64,000 bases of DNA from Candidatus Aalborgicola defluviihabitans. GTDB lineage: Bacteria; Pseudomonadota; Gammaproteobacteria; Burkholderiales; Burkholderiaceae_C. Position numbers and translations under genes: made by a program. The stretch is taken from positions 682,001 through 746,000 of the forward strand of contig JADIXX010000001.1 of NCBI GenBank assembly GCA_016705575.1, written 5' to 3'. The notes beneath the pieces were generated by a model that made no database searches, had not been told where the DNA came from, and was given only the letters and a program-made list of their open reading frames with translations. Within the stretch, counting starts at the first letter, position 1. Every line of letters begins with the position of its first letter. Shown one piece after another: positions 8,838 through 17,202 of the stretch.

Positions 8838-9758
8838 ATGAACACCACAATATTGAACGGAGTGGCAGCACTCACCCACCTGGGCATCATCAAGGTCGAA
8901 GGCGAAGACGCGGCCAAGTTTATCCATGGGCAACTCACCCAGGATTTTTCCTTATTGGACCTGCACAGTGCGCGCCTGGCCGCCTTTTGCACCGCCAAAG
9001 GACGCATGCAGGCTAGCTTTATCGGGTTGAAAAGGCTCAATGGTGACGTCCTGTTGGTATGCAGCAAGGACATCCTTGGCGCAACTTTGAAGCGCCTATC
9101 GATGTTTGTGCTGCGCGCCAAGGCGCGGCTAAGCGATGCCTCCCATGAATTCGCACTCTTTGGCCTGGTGGGAAATGCTACAAAATCGATAGCTACTCGC
9201 GAAATGCCGGCGTGGGTTAAGGCCGATTTTGATGCATGCTCCCTGGTACAGTTGTACCCAGCAGAAGGTACCCCACGCCAACTCTGGATTGCACCGTCAG
9301 CTGACCCAGCGCCTGATGGCATACCCTTGGCGCTGGATCTCTGGATGTGGGGCGAGGTCCGCAGCGGGGTGGCCACCATTACTACACCGGTGGTGGAAGC
9401 CTTTGTTCCCCAAATGCTCAATTACGAGTCGGTTGGCGGTGTGAATTTCAAAAAGGGTTGTTATCCCGGTCAGGAAGTTGTGGCGCGCAGCCAGTTTCGT
9501 GGCACGCTCAAACGCCGCGCCTTTGTGGTGCATGCCGAAACGGCTATGGTTGCCGGAAGCGAAGTTTTTTCGGCCACTGATCCCGATCAACCCGTTGCCA
9601 CGGTGGTCCAGGCCGCAGCAGCCCCCAAAGGTGGTTTTGATGCCATCATCTCCGCCCAACTGTCCGCAGTAGACAACGGCAGCCTACACCTGGGCGCCGC
9701 TAACGGCCCAACTTTGAAACTGTTGCCTTTGCCTTACGAACTTCTTTCTGAGGTCTAA
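8838..9758 (+). CDS. ygfZ: Folate-binding Fe-S cluster protein YgfZ/IBA57 family
   Basis: Tetrahydrofolate-binding protein of the aminomethyltransferase fold that supports Fe-S enzyme maturation or repair. The diagnostic motif KGCYPGQEVVAR with the conserved Cys is present around residue 212, after NYESVGGVNFK. Length is 306 aa from ATG 8838 (MNTTILNGVAALTHLG); a second ATG lies at 8823. The gene is divergent from mltG, so the ~48 bp between 8790 and 8838 must hold both promoters or an overlap. A copy of the dispersed 56-bp repeat lies in frame at 9177-9231, in the variable mid-protein region. Confidence 0.92.
   Translation: MNTTILNGVAALTHLGIIKVEGEDAAKFIHGQLTQDFSLLDLHSARLAAFCTAKGRMQASFIGLKRLNGDVLLVCSKDILGATLKRLSMFVLRAKARLSDASHEFALFGLVGNATKSIATREMPAWVKADFDACSLVQLYPAEGTPRQLWIAPSADPAPDGIPLALDLWMWGEVRSGVATITTPVVEAFVPQMLNYESVGGVNFKKGCYPGQEVVARSQFRGTLKRRAFVVHAETAMVAGSEVFSATDPDQPVATVVQAAAAPKGGFDAIISAQLSAVDNGSLHLGAANGPTLKLLPLPYELLSEV
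9177..9231 (+). repeat. Protein-embedded dispersed repeat, copy 1 (in ygfZ)
   Basis: Matches the family pattern: GCTAC, then AAAATCGATAGCTACTCGCG, then GCGTGGGTTAAGGC and the tail CGATTTTG, with one base less in the middle than the other copies. It lies in the sense direction of ygfZ and is read as SIATREMPAWVKADFD. The most degenerate of the good copies. Confidence 0.55.
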
Positions 9759-9793
9759 ATACAGGCGATACCGTTGAACATTTTGTTAGCAAA

Positions 9794-10678
9794 TCACTCC
9801 GCCTCTTTTGATATCAGCGGTAGCACCATCTCAATGTGCCGCACCCCTGCCTCTTCAAACACCAGCCCACGCGCGGTAAAGCCCAGGCGGCGATAGAACC
9901 CTTCAGCGCTGCACTGTGCGTGCAGCATTACTTCGGCATCGCCCCGTTGGCGCGCCGTTTCCATGAGGGCCAACAGCACCAACCGCCCTAGTTGCGAACC
10001 GCGCAGGCCACGGCTCACCGCCATACGGCCAATGCGTGCAACACCCGGCGCATGCTGTACCAGGCGCCCCGTTGCCACCGGCTGGTGGAGTCGGTTATGG
10101 GTTACGGCATGTACTGCTTCAGCGTCCGCGTCATCCCACACCATGTGCGCAGCGATCCCTTGCTCTTGCACAAACACTTCAGTGCGCAATGCTGATGCGT
10201 TGTCGCCTAATGACTCCCAATCGCCAACGGCAACGGTTGCTACCGGCTGACCTGCCTCAAAGCCTTCAAAAATGGCACGCAAAGCGGACGGCACCGGTTG
10301 TGAGGTTTGCGTCGTCGGGTCTGCATACACATAAACCAGTTCGGCCGAAACCACCAACCTATCGCCCAGAAAAATAGCCGCTTCAAACACGATGGACGAT
10401 GTGCCGATGCGCGCGCAGCGCAGCCCAACATCTAGTTGGTCGTCGTAGCGGGCAGATGCGTGATACTCCATTACCGCTTTTTTGACAAAAACGTCCCCAC
10501 CCAACTGCTGCATCGCCAACTCGTAAGGCAATGCCAGTGCGCGCCAGTAGTCGGACATGGCAGTGTCGATGTACATCAGGTAATGGGCGTTGAATACGAT
10601 CTTCTGCATGTCCACCTCAGCCCAACGCACCCGTAAGCGGTGCCAGCATCGAAAGTTGGATCGTTGGGGTGTTGTCAT
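9794..10678 (-). CDS. Acyl-CoA thioesterase (hotdog, YbgC/FadM type) fused to GNAT acetyltransferase
   Basis: Residues ~10-145 are a 4HBT hotdog domain: RVRWAEVDMQKIVFNAHYLMYID carries the catalytic Asp region (DMQKIVFN) and DRLVVSAELVYVYAD is the central strand. Residues ~150-294 are a GNAT domain with VARIGRMAVSRGLRGSQLGRLVL, the acetyl-CoA pyrophosphate loop, and AEGFYRRLGFTARG (motif B). ATG 10678 (MTTPQRSNF) overlaps the stop of the upstream hydrolase by four bases (ATGA), so the two are coupled. The fusion suggests an enzyme acting on acyl-CoA/acetyl-CoA pools; the amine acceptor is unknown. Confidence 0.87.
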   Translation of the reverse strand: MTTPQRSNFRCWHRLRVRWAEVDMQKIVFNAHYLMYIDTAMSDYWRALALPYELAMQQLGGDVFVKKAVMEYHASARYDDQLDVGLRCARIGTSSIVFEAAIFLGDRLVVSAELVYVYADPTTQTSQPVPSALRAIFEGFEAGQPVATVAVGDWESLGDNASALRTEVFVQEQGIAAHMVWDDADAEAVHAVTHNRLHQPVATGRLVQHAPGVARIGRMAVSRGLRGSQLGRLVLLALMETARQRGDAEVMLHAQCSAEGFYRRLGFTARGLVFEEAGVRHIEMVLPLISKEAE

Positions 10679-11661
10679 CGTTCGGTCTCCTTGAATGCGT
10701 GCTTCAGTGCGCGCGCCGCGTCGGCGTGGCACAGGGCGGCCTCGGGTATTGCGCGGCCCATCTTGATAAATTCGTGCACCACGCCCTTATAGATTTCCAG
10801 ATCCACCGGCACGCCAGCCATACGCAGGCGATCGGCGTACTGCACACCTTCGTCCACCAGGGGATCACATTCCGCCAGGCCCAGCCAGGCTGGTGCTACG
10901 CCCGACAGATCAACCGGATAACCCGTTTCGTCATGCCCGTCCAGCGGCGCAAACCGCCAGTCGTCGCGGTCGGCTGGGGTGCGGATGTAGTGATTAAAAA
11001 AATAGGTGATGTGCGCCTCTTCCAGCACAAAACCATGAGCAAACCTGCGGTGCGAATCGGTGTTTTGGCGTGCCATAGTGCCAGGGTAAAACAGAAGCTG
11101 CAGTGCCACTGACACGCCCGCGTCCCGCGCCAGGATGGCGCAAACTGCCGACAGGGTTCCCCCTGCACTGTCGCCACCCACCGCTATCTGGCAGACATTG
11201 AGCCCACGCTCGGTGCCGTGGTGCACAACCCATTGCACGGCGTCCCAGGCATCCTCAACCGCCGTAGGAAATTTGTGTTCCGGCGCCAAGCGGTAGTCCA
11301 CTGATAGAACTGCGCAATGGGCGTAGTGGGCGAGTTGGCGGCACAGGCCATCGTGGGTTTCGATGTTGCCAATGGTGAAACCCCCGCCATGGAAATACAC
11401 CAGCACTGGCAAAACCTCCTTGCTAGGTGCCACCAGCCGCACAGGCAGCGCATAGCCGTCACGGGTGGTAACGTGAAAGTCTTCCACACGAGCCATTGGC
11501 CGCACCGGCAGCTCCAACACGCCTGCCCCTGCGTTGTAGGCCGTGCGAGCCTGCTCAGATGTCAACGCGTGCAAAGGCATGAGACCCGCACGGGTCATGC
11601 GCTCCAGGACGCTGTGCATAGCTGGCGTCAACAGGGCTTTCGGGTTACGGTGGAGACTCAT
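10675..11661 (-). CDS. Alpha/beta hydrolase, hormone-sensitive lipase (acetyl esterase) family
   Basis: Cytoplasmic carboxylesterase of family IV. The oxyanion-hole motif HGGGFTIGN, the nucleophile GGDSAGG, the Asp in AECDPLVDEG and the His in GVVHEF complete the catalytic triad. Length 328 aa from ATG 11661 (MSLHRNPKALL). The gene is divergent from the iron alcohol dehydrogenase across 54 bp, which must contain their promoters, and is coupled to the downstream thioesterase-GNAT gene. Substrate is probably a short-chain ester; not determinable. Confidence 0.9.
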   Translation of the reverse strand: MSLHRNPKALLTPAMHSVLERMTRAGLMPLHALTSEQARTAYNAGAGVLELPVRPMARVEDFHVTTRDGYALPVRLVAPSKEVLPVLVYFHGGGFTIGNIETHDGLCRQLAHYAHCAVLSVDYRLAPEHKFPTAVEDAWDAVQWVVHHGTERGLNVCQIAVGGDSAGGTLSAVCAILARDAGVSVALQLLFYPGTMARQNTDSHRRFAHGFVLEEAHITYFFNHYIRTPADRDDWRFAPLDGHDETGYPVDLSGVAPAWLGLAECDPLVDEGVQYADRLRMAGVPVDLEIYKGVVHEFIKMGRAIPEAALCHADAARALKHAFKETER

Positions 11662-11715
11662 CGTTGCGGCAATTCTTGATACAGTGCAATTTTTAATCCT
11701 ACACCGCAGAACACC

Positions 11716-12852
11716 ATGGCATTTATCTACTACGTGACACAGGTTCAGTTCGAATTCGGTGCGGTGCGCCTGCTCAAGCAAGAGTGTGACCGGGTGGGCA
11801 TCACCCGCCCTTTGATCGTGTCGGACCCTGGCGTCAAGGCTGCGGGTGTGCTGCAAAAGGCACTGGACGCCCTGGCCGGTTTGCCGGTAGCCATTTTTGA
11901 TCAGACACCATCCAACCCGACAGAAGCAGCCGTGCGCGCCGCTGTTGCGGTGTACCACGCCAACCAGTGCGACGGCCTGATTGCCGTGGGCGGAGGCTCG
12001 GCCATCGATTGTGCCAAGGGTGTGGCCATTGCCGCCACCCACGAAGGACCGCTAACCCACTACGCCACGATCGAGGGTGGCTCGCCCCGCATCACTGATC
12101 GCGTGGCTCCACTCATTGCGGTACCCACCACCAGCGGCACTGGTAGTGAGGTCGCGCGGGGCGCCATCGTTATTGTGGATGACCACCGCAAGCTGGGCTT
12201 TCACTCCTGGCACATCGTGCCCAAGACCGCCATCTGTGACCCAGAACTGACTCTGGGCTTGCCGCCCACGCTGACCGCCGCCACCGGCATGGACGCCATA
12301 GCCCACTGTATGGAAACTTTCATGGCTCCTGCCTTTAACCCACCGGCCGACGGCATTGCCCTCGACGGGCTGGAACGCGGTTGGGCCAGCATTGCCCGCG
12401 CCACCCAGAATGGCAGCGACCGCGAGGCGCGTCTGAACATGATGAGTGCCTCCATGCAGGGTGCTATGGCTTTCCAAAAGGGTCTGGGCTGTGTGCATTC
12501 GCTTAGCCACAGCTTGGGCGGTGTGGACCCGCGTTTGCACCACGGCACGCTCAACGCCATGTTTCTGCCTGCCGTGATTGCCTTCAACGCCAACGCCGAA
12601 TCCATGGTCAAGGACAAACGCCTGCAACGCATGGCGTATGCCATGGGTCTCGCATCTGCCAATGACATCGGGCCGGCGATCAAAGCCATGAATGCCCGCC
12701 TGGGACTGCCCACCGGACTGGCCACAATGGGCGTACAGGAATCGCAGTTCGACGCCATCATCGCCGGCGCGCTGGCCGACCATTGCCACAAGACGGGGCC
12801 GCGACTGGCCACAGCGCAGGACTACCGGGACATGCTGGCGCAGTCCATGTGA
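11716..12852 (+). CDS. Iron-containing alcohol dehydrogenase
   Basis: A 378-aa group III dehydrogenase. The NAD(P) site is VGGGSAIDCAKG; the family signature is PTTSGTGSEV; metal ligands are in ATGMDAIAHCMET (Asp, His) and GCVHSLSHSLGG and RLHHGTLNA (His residues). ATG 11716 is 54 bp from the divergent esterase gene. Such enzymes oxidise short alcohols or reduce aldehydes, with Fe2+ or Zn2+; the neighbouring esterase and acyl-CoA enzymes hint at a shared ester/alcohol breakdown route, which is inference. Confidence 0.9.
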   Translation: MAFIYYVTQVQFEFGAVRLLKQECDRVGITRPLIVSDPGVKAAGVLQKALDALAGLPVAIFDQTPSNPTEAAVRAAVAVYHANQCDGLIAVGGGSAIDCAKGVAIAATHEGPLTHYATIEGGSPRITDRVAPLIAVPTTSGTGSEVARGAIVIVDDHRKLGFHSWHIVPKTAICDPELTLGLPPTLTAATGMDAIAHCMETFMAPAFNPPADGIALDGLERGWASIARATQNGSDREARLNMMSASMQGAMAFQKGLGCVHSLSHSLGGVDPRLHHGTLNAMFLPAVIAFNANAESMVKDKRLQRMAYAMGLASANDIGPAIKAMNARLGLPTGLATMGVQESQFDAIIAGALADHCHKTGPRLATAQDYRDMLAQSM

Positions 12853-12868
12853 GAGATACGTCTCAAAG

Positions 12869-12898
12869 TTGACTTGGAGCAAGCAATGTCACTGTAAT
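12869..12898 (+). promoter_or_regulatory. Candidate sigma-70 promoter of fdxA
   Basis: TTGACT (12869-12874) and TGTAAT (12893-12898) are separated by 18 bp and lie about 90 bp before the fdxA ATG, in the gap after the alcohol dehydrogenase. Both hexamers match the consensus in five (TTGACA) and four to five (TATAAT) positions. Confidence 0.4.
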
Positions 12899-12985
12899 GC
12901 CCCTCCTGTCATAACCCGATCGCAGGTGGCGTCAACAATTGCCAATAAAATCGGGGGGTTGTAATACCCCGTCCAAGAAAACAAA

Positions 12986-13315
12986 ATGACCCATACCGTC
13001 ACAGAAGCTTGCATCAAGTGCAAGTACACCGATTGCGTCGACGTCTGCCCCGTTGACTGTTTCCGGGAAGGCCCCAACTTTTTGACCATTGATCCGGATG
13101 AGTGCATTGACTGTGCCGTCTGCATCCCCGAGTGCCCGGTCAACGCCATTTACGCCGAAGAAGACGTGCCTGCTGATCAGCGCCACATGACCAAGCTCAA
13201 CGCCGAGTTGGCCAAGCTACCCGGCTGGAAGAGCATTACCAAACGTAAAGGCGAGTTGCCAGAGGCTGAGGAGTGGAAGGACAAGGAAGGTAAATTACAG
13301 TACTTGATCCGTTAA
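12986..13315 (+). CDS. fdxA: 7Fe ferredoxin (3Fe-4S/4Fe-4S)
   Basis: A 109-aa soluble ferredoxin. The Cys pattern CIKCKYTDCVDVCPVDC and CIDCAVCIPECPVNA is that of FdxA-type [3Fe-4S][4Fe-4S] ferredoxins, with the C-terminal extension (WKDKEGKLQYLIR) of the Azotobacter FdI group. It is followed after 11 bp by a ferredoxin-NADP reductase, its probable redox partner. Confidence 0.95.
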   Translation: MTHTVTEACIKCKYTDCVDVCPVDCFREGPNFLTIDPDECIDCAVCIPECPVNAIYAEEDVPADQRHMTKLNAELAKLPGWKSITKRKGELPEAEEWKDKEGKLQYLIR

Positions 13316-13326
13316 CGCTACGCGGT

Positions 13327-14385
13327 GTGATTGAGACCGACGCCGTCATCATAGGCGCAGGCCCTGTGGGCCTGTTCCAGGTGTTTGAGCTGGGCCTGCT
13401 GGAAATCAAGGCTCATGTTATCGACTCACTGCCCTACCCTGGTGGCCAGTGTGTGGAGTTGTACCCGGACAAGCCCATTTATGACATTCCTGCAGTGCCA
13501 GTCTGCACCGGACGGGAGCTAATTGACCGCCTGCTACAACAAATTGCCCCCTTTGGAGCGACCTTTCATTACGGGCAGGAAGTCTCCCTCGTACAAAAAC
13601 AGGATGATGGCCGCTTTCTGGTTGAAACCAGTCTGGGTACCCGATTGCTGACAAAAACCATATTCATAGCCGCTGGCGTAGGGGCCTTCCAGCCTCGCAC
13701 GCTCAAGGTTGAAGGTCTGCGCCGATTTGAAGGCAGCCAACTGTCGTATCGCGTAATGAACCCTGCTGACTTTGCCGGAAAAAACCTGGTCATCGTGGGT
13801 GGTGGTGACTCCGCACTGGATTGGGCCCTGCGCTTTTGTGCGGGCAATCAGGACGGAAACCCAAACAAGGCGCAGAGTGTTGTCCTGATCCACCGCCGGG
13901 ACGGCTTCAATGCGGCGCCCGCCAATGAGGCCAAAATACGTGCACTGTGCGATGCTCATGCAATGCAATTCCTGGCGGGTCAGGTCACCGGCTGTGAGGC
14001 AGTCGATGATCGCCTCACCGCTATCAAGGTCACGGGGTCTGATGGGCTGATTCGCTTGGTGCCACTGGACATGCTGTTGGTCTTCCTTGGCTTGTCTCCC
14101 AAATTGGGGCCCATTGCTGGCTGGGGCCTGGACATTGAACGCAAGCAACTCATGGTGGATACCGAGACGTTTTCCACTAACATGCCCGGAATTTTTGCGG
14201 TCGGTGACATCAACATTTATCCTGGCAAAAAGAAGTTGATACTCAGTGGTTTTCACGAATGTGCCCTGGCAGCCTTTGGTGCCATGCCCATCATTTACCC
14301 AGATAAACGTGTAATGTTGCAGTACACCACTACAAGTCCAAACTTGCACAAGTTGTTGGGCGTGGAATCCCCAGTGTTTGACTGA
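13327..14385 (+). CDS. Ferredoxin-NADP+ reductase, thioredoxin-reductase-like
   Basis: FAD- and NADP-dependent reductase of the YumC/CT1512 type, 352 aa. GAGPVGLFQVFELGLL binds FAD, YPGGQCVELYPDK is family-typical, VIVGGGDSALDWAL is the NADP-binding Rossmann motif and GIFAVGDIN the second FAD motif. There is no CxxC redox pair, which separates it from thioredoxin reductase. GTG start at 13327, 11 bp after fdxA, implies cotranscription and electron exchange with FdxA. Confidence 0.92.
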   Translation: MIETDAVIIGAGPVGLFQVFELGLLEIKAHVIDSLPYPGGQCVELYPDKPIYDIPAVPVCTGRELIDRLLQQIAPFGATFHYGQEVSLVQKQDDGRFLVETSLGTRLLTKTIFIAAGVGAFQPRTLKVEGLRRFEGSQLSYRVMNPADFAGKNLVIVGGGDSALDWALRFCAGNQDGNPNKAQSVVLIHRRDGFNAAPANEAKIRALCDAHAMQFLAGQVTGCEAVDDRLTAIKVTGSDGLIRLVPLDMLLVFLGLSPKLGPIAGWGLDIERKQLMVDTETFSTNMPGIFAVGDINIYPGKKKLILSGFHECALAAFGAMPIIYPDKRVMLQYTTTSPNLHKLLGVESPVFD

Positions 14386-14422
14386 TGTGCGAGCTAGAAA
14401 GCCTCAAAAAACTTCTCTCGCC

Positions 14423-14452
14423 TTAGAAAACGCAAAATTCTCACGCTATAAT
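14423..14452 (+). promoter_or_regulatory. Promoter of the tRNA-Asn gene
   Basis: A perfect -10 box TATAAT (14447-14452) lies 13 bp before the tRNA. The -35 candidate TTAGAA (14423-14428, 18-bp spacing) is weak. Position and strand fit a stable-RNA promoter. Confidence 0.55.
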
Positions 14453-14464
14453 CTGAGGCTTCAT

Positions 14465-14540
14465 TCCTCAATAGCTCAGTTGGTAGAGCGCCGGACTGTT
14501 AATCCGTAGGTCCCTGGTTCGAGCCCAGGTTGAGGAGCCA
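14465..14540 (+). tRNA. tRNA-Asn (anticodon GTT)
   Basis: A 76-nt cloverleaf. The acceptor arms TCCTCAA and TTGAGGA pair, the anticodon arm CGGAC-TGTTAAT-CCG presents GTT at 14498-14500, the T arm contains GGTTCGAGCCC, and the 3' CCA is encoded. It is flanked by its own promoter and terminator. Confidence 0.97.
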
Positions 14541-14554
14541 GATTAGCCGCAAGG

Positions 14555-14593
14555 CAAAAAAACCCCGCCGTTGCAAGATTGCGGGGTTTTTTC
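14555..14593 (+). terminator. Rho-independent terminator after tRNA-Asn
   Basis: An A-rich left arm with ACCCCGC pairs with GCGGGGT followed by six Ts. The stem closes a loop of about 13 nt and lies 15-50 bp after the tRNA, so it ends that transcript. Confidence 0.85.
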
Positions 14594-14606
14594 TTTTCCC
14601 ATCTCA

Positions 14607-14993
14607 ATGATGAAATCTTTCATACGACTGTTTTTCAAAACACTGCGCATCGTGCTTGGCCCGTTCATGTTGCTGTGGGAGGTTGTCAGTCGCCCACGTG
14701 GATTAAAACGGGAGCCAGCGCTTCAAACTGAAATAGATCAACAGTGCAAAGACCTCACCCTGTACCAGTTCCGAACCTGTCCTTTTTGCCTCAAGGTACG
14801 CCGCGAAATGCACCGGTTATCGCTTCCGATTGAACGCCGAGATGCGCAACATGACGAAAAGAACCGCGCAGACTTGCTAAATGGCTCCGGCCTGACCAAG
14901 GTACCTTGCCTGAAAATTGCCGACCAGAGCGGTCATGTGCAATGGCTAAATGGATCGAAAGAAATCATCAGTTATCTGCAAGGGCGCTTTTAA
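14607..14993 (+). CDS. Membrane-anchored glutaredoxin-like protein
   Basis: A 128-aa protein. Residues 1-25 include a hydrophobic stretch (LFFKTLRIVLGPFMLLWEVV) that likely anchors it to the membrane; the rest is a thioredoxin/glutaredoxin fold with the redox motif TCPFC near residue 62, the cis-proline in TKVPCL and a GSKEII glutathione-site segment. The start is ATG 14607, immediately after the terminator, so it probably has its own promoter inside or before the terminator region. It converges on the pyrophosphorylase and the two stops share the bases TTAA (14990-14993). Confidence 0.85.
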   Translation: MMKSFIRLFFKTLRIVLGPFMLLWEVVSRPRGLKREPALQTEIDQQCKDLTLYQFRTCPFCLKVRREMHRLSLPIERRDAQHDEKNRADLLNGSGLTKVPCLKIADQSGHVQWLNGSKEIISYLQGRF

Positions 14994-16093
14994 CCCCGCG
15001 CATCACTCCACCGCAGTTCGCAATTGTCGTCACCGCGATAGTTGGTTTTCCCAGTTTTACTTACGCAGTATTGGGGAGATACAACCATGTCGATAAACTG
15101 CATGTCTTTGCCGATGCGCGTGTACTCAAACAGTATGCTGCGTGCCACGGTGGCTCCAGAACGGATGTGGCAGCCATGACCAATCCAGGCAGGGCCAATG
15201 ATCCGGGAACCCGACTCCACCCGTGCGCTGGAGCCGATGTACACCGGCCCTTCAATCTGCACAGTGTCCCAATCGATCTTGGTGTTTAGCCCAACCCATA
15301 TACCGGGATGCACCTGGTGGCCCGGCATATTCATGTGAGCCACCTCGCCGCGCAGCACCCGTTGCAATACGCTCCAGTAGTCACTAACCCGCCCAATGTC
15401 GATCCAGTTAAAGAAACGGTTTTGCACAAAAAACGGCAACTTCTTCTCAACCAACATGGGAAATAATTGCGAGCCAATATCAAAATTGGTTTCAGTCGGG
15501 ATCAAGTCCACCACACTGGGTTCAAACAGATAGATACCAGTACTGGCCAGTGTTGAAAGTGCGTCCTCGGGTTTGGGTTTTTCCTGAAATGACTGCACCC
15601 TCCCCTCTCTGTCCGCCACCACAATGCCGTAGGAGTCGACGTGTTCCCGGGGCACGTCCAGCGACACCACGCTTGCCACCGCACCTTTGGCGCGATGCTC
15701 GCTCACGGAGGCACCAATATCGAGGTCGATTAGTGCATCGCCACACAACACCAGCGTGGTTTCATCAAAAAAGCCAGAAAAATCCTGAATATGGCGCATC
15801 CCCCCGGCCGATCCACGGGGGCGTGGCACGATTTCGCCATGTTCCAGCGCACCTTCGTAGGAGTAGCCAATTTCTACCCCCCAGCGGCTGCCGTCTCCAA
15901 AATACTCTTCAATCTTGCGGTGGTGGTAGGCCACATTGATCATGATCTGGCGGATACCATGGCGGGCCATGTGCTCTATGAGGTATTCCATCACCGGCCT
16001 GCCCAAAATAGGCACCATGGGTTTGGGCAAATCCTTGGTCAGCGGGCGTACCCGAGTACCCTGCCCTGCAGCCAGAATCATTCCTTTGGTCAT
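14990..16093 (-). CDS. NDP-sugar pyrophosphorylase (mannose-1-phosphate guanylyltransferase-like)
   Basis: A nucleotidyltransferase of 367 aa. The N-terminal signature ILAAGQGTRVRPLTKDLPKP binds the nucleotide, VLCGDALIDLDI holds the metal Asp, and FQEKPKPEDAL and FNWIDIGRVSDY are typical of the family. The C-terminal ~110 residues are a left-handed beta-helix (hexapeptide-like IGPAWIGHGCHIRSGA). It makes an activated sugar (GDP-mannose or a related NDP-sugar) for envelope polysaccharide. The base and sugar cannot be set from sequence. A good Shine-Dalgarno (AGGTAGGA) precedes ATG 16093. Confidence 0.88.
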   Translation of the reverse strand: MTKGMILAAGQGTRVRPLTKDLPKPMVPILGRPVMEYLIEHMARHGIRQIMINVAYHHRKIEEYFGDGSRWGVEIGYSYEGALEHGEIVPRPRGSAGGMRHIQDFSGFFDETTLVLCGDALIDLDIGASVSEHRAKGAVASVVSLDVPREHVDSYGIVVADREGRVQSFQEKPKPEDALSTLASTGIYLFEPSVVDLIPTETNFDIGSQLFPMLVEKKLPFFVQNRFFNWIDIGRVSDYWSVLQRVLRGEVAHMNMPGHQVHPGIWVGLNTKIDWDTVQIEGPVYIGSSARVESGSRIIGPAWIGHGCHIRSGATVARSILFEYTRIGKDMQFIDMVVSPQYCVSKTGKTNYRGDDNCELRWSDARG

Positions 16094-16287
16094 ATTTTTC
16101 CTACCTTTATGTAACTTTCACCCGCCCAGATATGCACCGGATTGCACTTCAATATTTTCCAGGGGCACTGTACATGGTTGGCTAGGCGATGAACCTGACC
16201 TAGGAGGATATAAGTGCTTTGATTTTCACAGAGTAGCATGACCCTGTAGCCATTGGTACCCTCCCCTGGGCCAAACAACATGCGCAT
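16090..16287 (-). CDS. Possible small protein upstream of the pyrophosphorylase
   Basis: A 65-codon frame ends in an ATGA overlap with the start of the pyrophosphorylase gene, the arrangement expected of translational coupling. The product is basic, with three Cys (LLCENQ, VQCPW, LKCNP), and matches nothing I know. The rest of the 288-bp gap (16094-16381) shows no other candidate. It may be chance; the overlap is the main argument for it. Confidence 0.25.
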   Translation of the reverse strand: MRMLFGPGEGTNGYRVMLLCENQSTYILLGQVHRLANHVQCPWKILKCNPVHIWAGESYIKVGKI

Positions 16288-16381
16288 GACTTGCTAAGCT
16301 TAAATGCCGTTAGCCAGGGACACAAAGCACAGTCACGGCCATTCCGGTAAAATGAAGGGTTTTTCCCGTGAAAGGCGCTTC

Positions 16382-16657
16382 ATGAAAGACCACTATGCGG
16401 CCTTGGGGGTCAATAGCGCAGTAACCCTTGCCGATATCAAGAAGGCATTTCGCCAACAGGCTTCTCTTCATCATCCCGACCGTAACCCAGACCCACAGGC
16501 CCCGGCGCGGTTCCGTTCTGTGCAGGAAGCCTATGACGTTCTGTCAGACGAGAGTAAACGCCAGGCCTATGACGACAACCGCCGGCGGAACCTGCTGGAC
16601 AGTCCAATTGACACAGCCCGCGATATCTGGAACCACTATTTCAACCGATTGATCTGA
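16382..16657 (+). CDS. Short J-domain (DnaJ-like) protein
   Basis: A 91-aa protein that is little more than a J domain: DHYAALGVNSAVTLADIKKAF, the HPD signature in LHHPDRNPD, and FRSVQEAYDVLSDESKRQAYDD. It lacks the Gly/Phe, zinc-finger and C-terminal domains of DnaJ, so it would recruit DnaK to a specific client. ATG 16382 gives MKDHYAALG. It is the first gene of a tight run with three uncharacterised proteins (to 19203), which may be its clients. Confidence 0.85.
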   Translation: MKDHYAALGVNSAVTLADIKKAFRQQASLHHPDRNPDPQAPARFRSVQEAYDVLSDESKRQAYDDNRRRNLLDSPIDTARDIWNHYFNRLI

Positions 16658-16672
16658 GAGAGCCCACAACGC

Positions 16673-17194
16673 ATGAACATTTCCCCCTACTTTCGTAACC
16701 TGCGCACAGCCTACGTCGCGGAACTCGATGACCTGACCTCCGATTCCGAAGGCAACAACATCCTGGGCAAACGCCTGTTGCAGCGCCGAAAAGAGATGGA
16801 GTTTCTGGTTCACATGCTGGAGATCAGCCCTGAGATGGTAGCCGTGGTTTTCCACAAAGGCTTTCGATTTACCGAACTGGCAATGATGGACCACCTGGTC
16901 AGCCTGGATGCGGACGAATTGCCCGAGTGGAACAGCCTCACAGATTCGATTGCCCTGGAGCCCTGGACCCGTGATTTAGTCGAAACCGTGCAAAAGCAGC
17001 CAATGGGCGACTGGTTCCTGGCAGTGGCTGTCGCACTGGAATACCTTTACCACCAACCCGAGCACCCCCACTTTGCAGACGCCGACGAGCGTGAAGAATC
17101 CGAGGATGAAGATGCCGAAGAGCAGGAAGCCCGCCTCCGCGACGAAGCCGGAGCCGACTGGATGGCCTCGCAAGGTTTTGACCGCAAGGAGTGA
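16673..17194 (+). CDS. Uncharacterised acidic protein, 173 aa
   Basis: No family recognised. The protein is soluble and helical, with a strongly acidic stretch near the C-terminus (EREESEDEDAEEQEARLRDE) and no signal peptide. It begins 15 bp after the J-domain gene and is followed within 10 bp by the next gene, so it belongs to the same operon. Confidence 0.75.
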   Translation: MNISPYFRNLRTAYVAELDDLTSDSEGNNILGKRLLQRRKEMEFLVHMLEISPEMVAVVFHKGFRFTELAMMDHLVSLDADELPEWNSLTDSIALEPWTRDLVETVQKQPMGDWFLAVAVALEYLYHQPEHPHFADADEREESEDEDAEEQEARLRDEAGADWMASQGFDRKE

Positions 17195-17202
17195 AACCCA
17201 CC

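Noticed and set aside
12052..12882. A 276-codon frame opposite the alcohol dehydrogenase
   Set aside because: Shadow of a gene with a complete set of family motifs.
14571..14606. Longer glutaredoxin starting inside the tRNA terminator
   Set aside because: The added residues would be encoded by the terminator hairpin; ATG 14607 gives a normal start.
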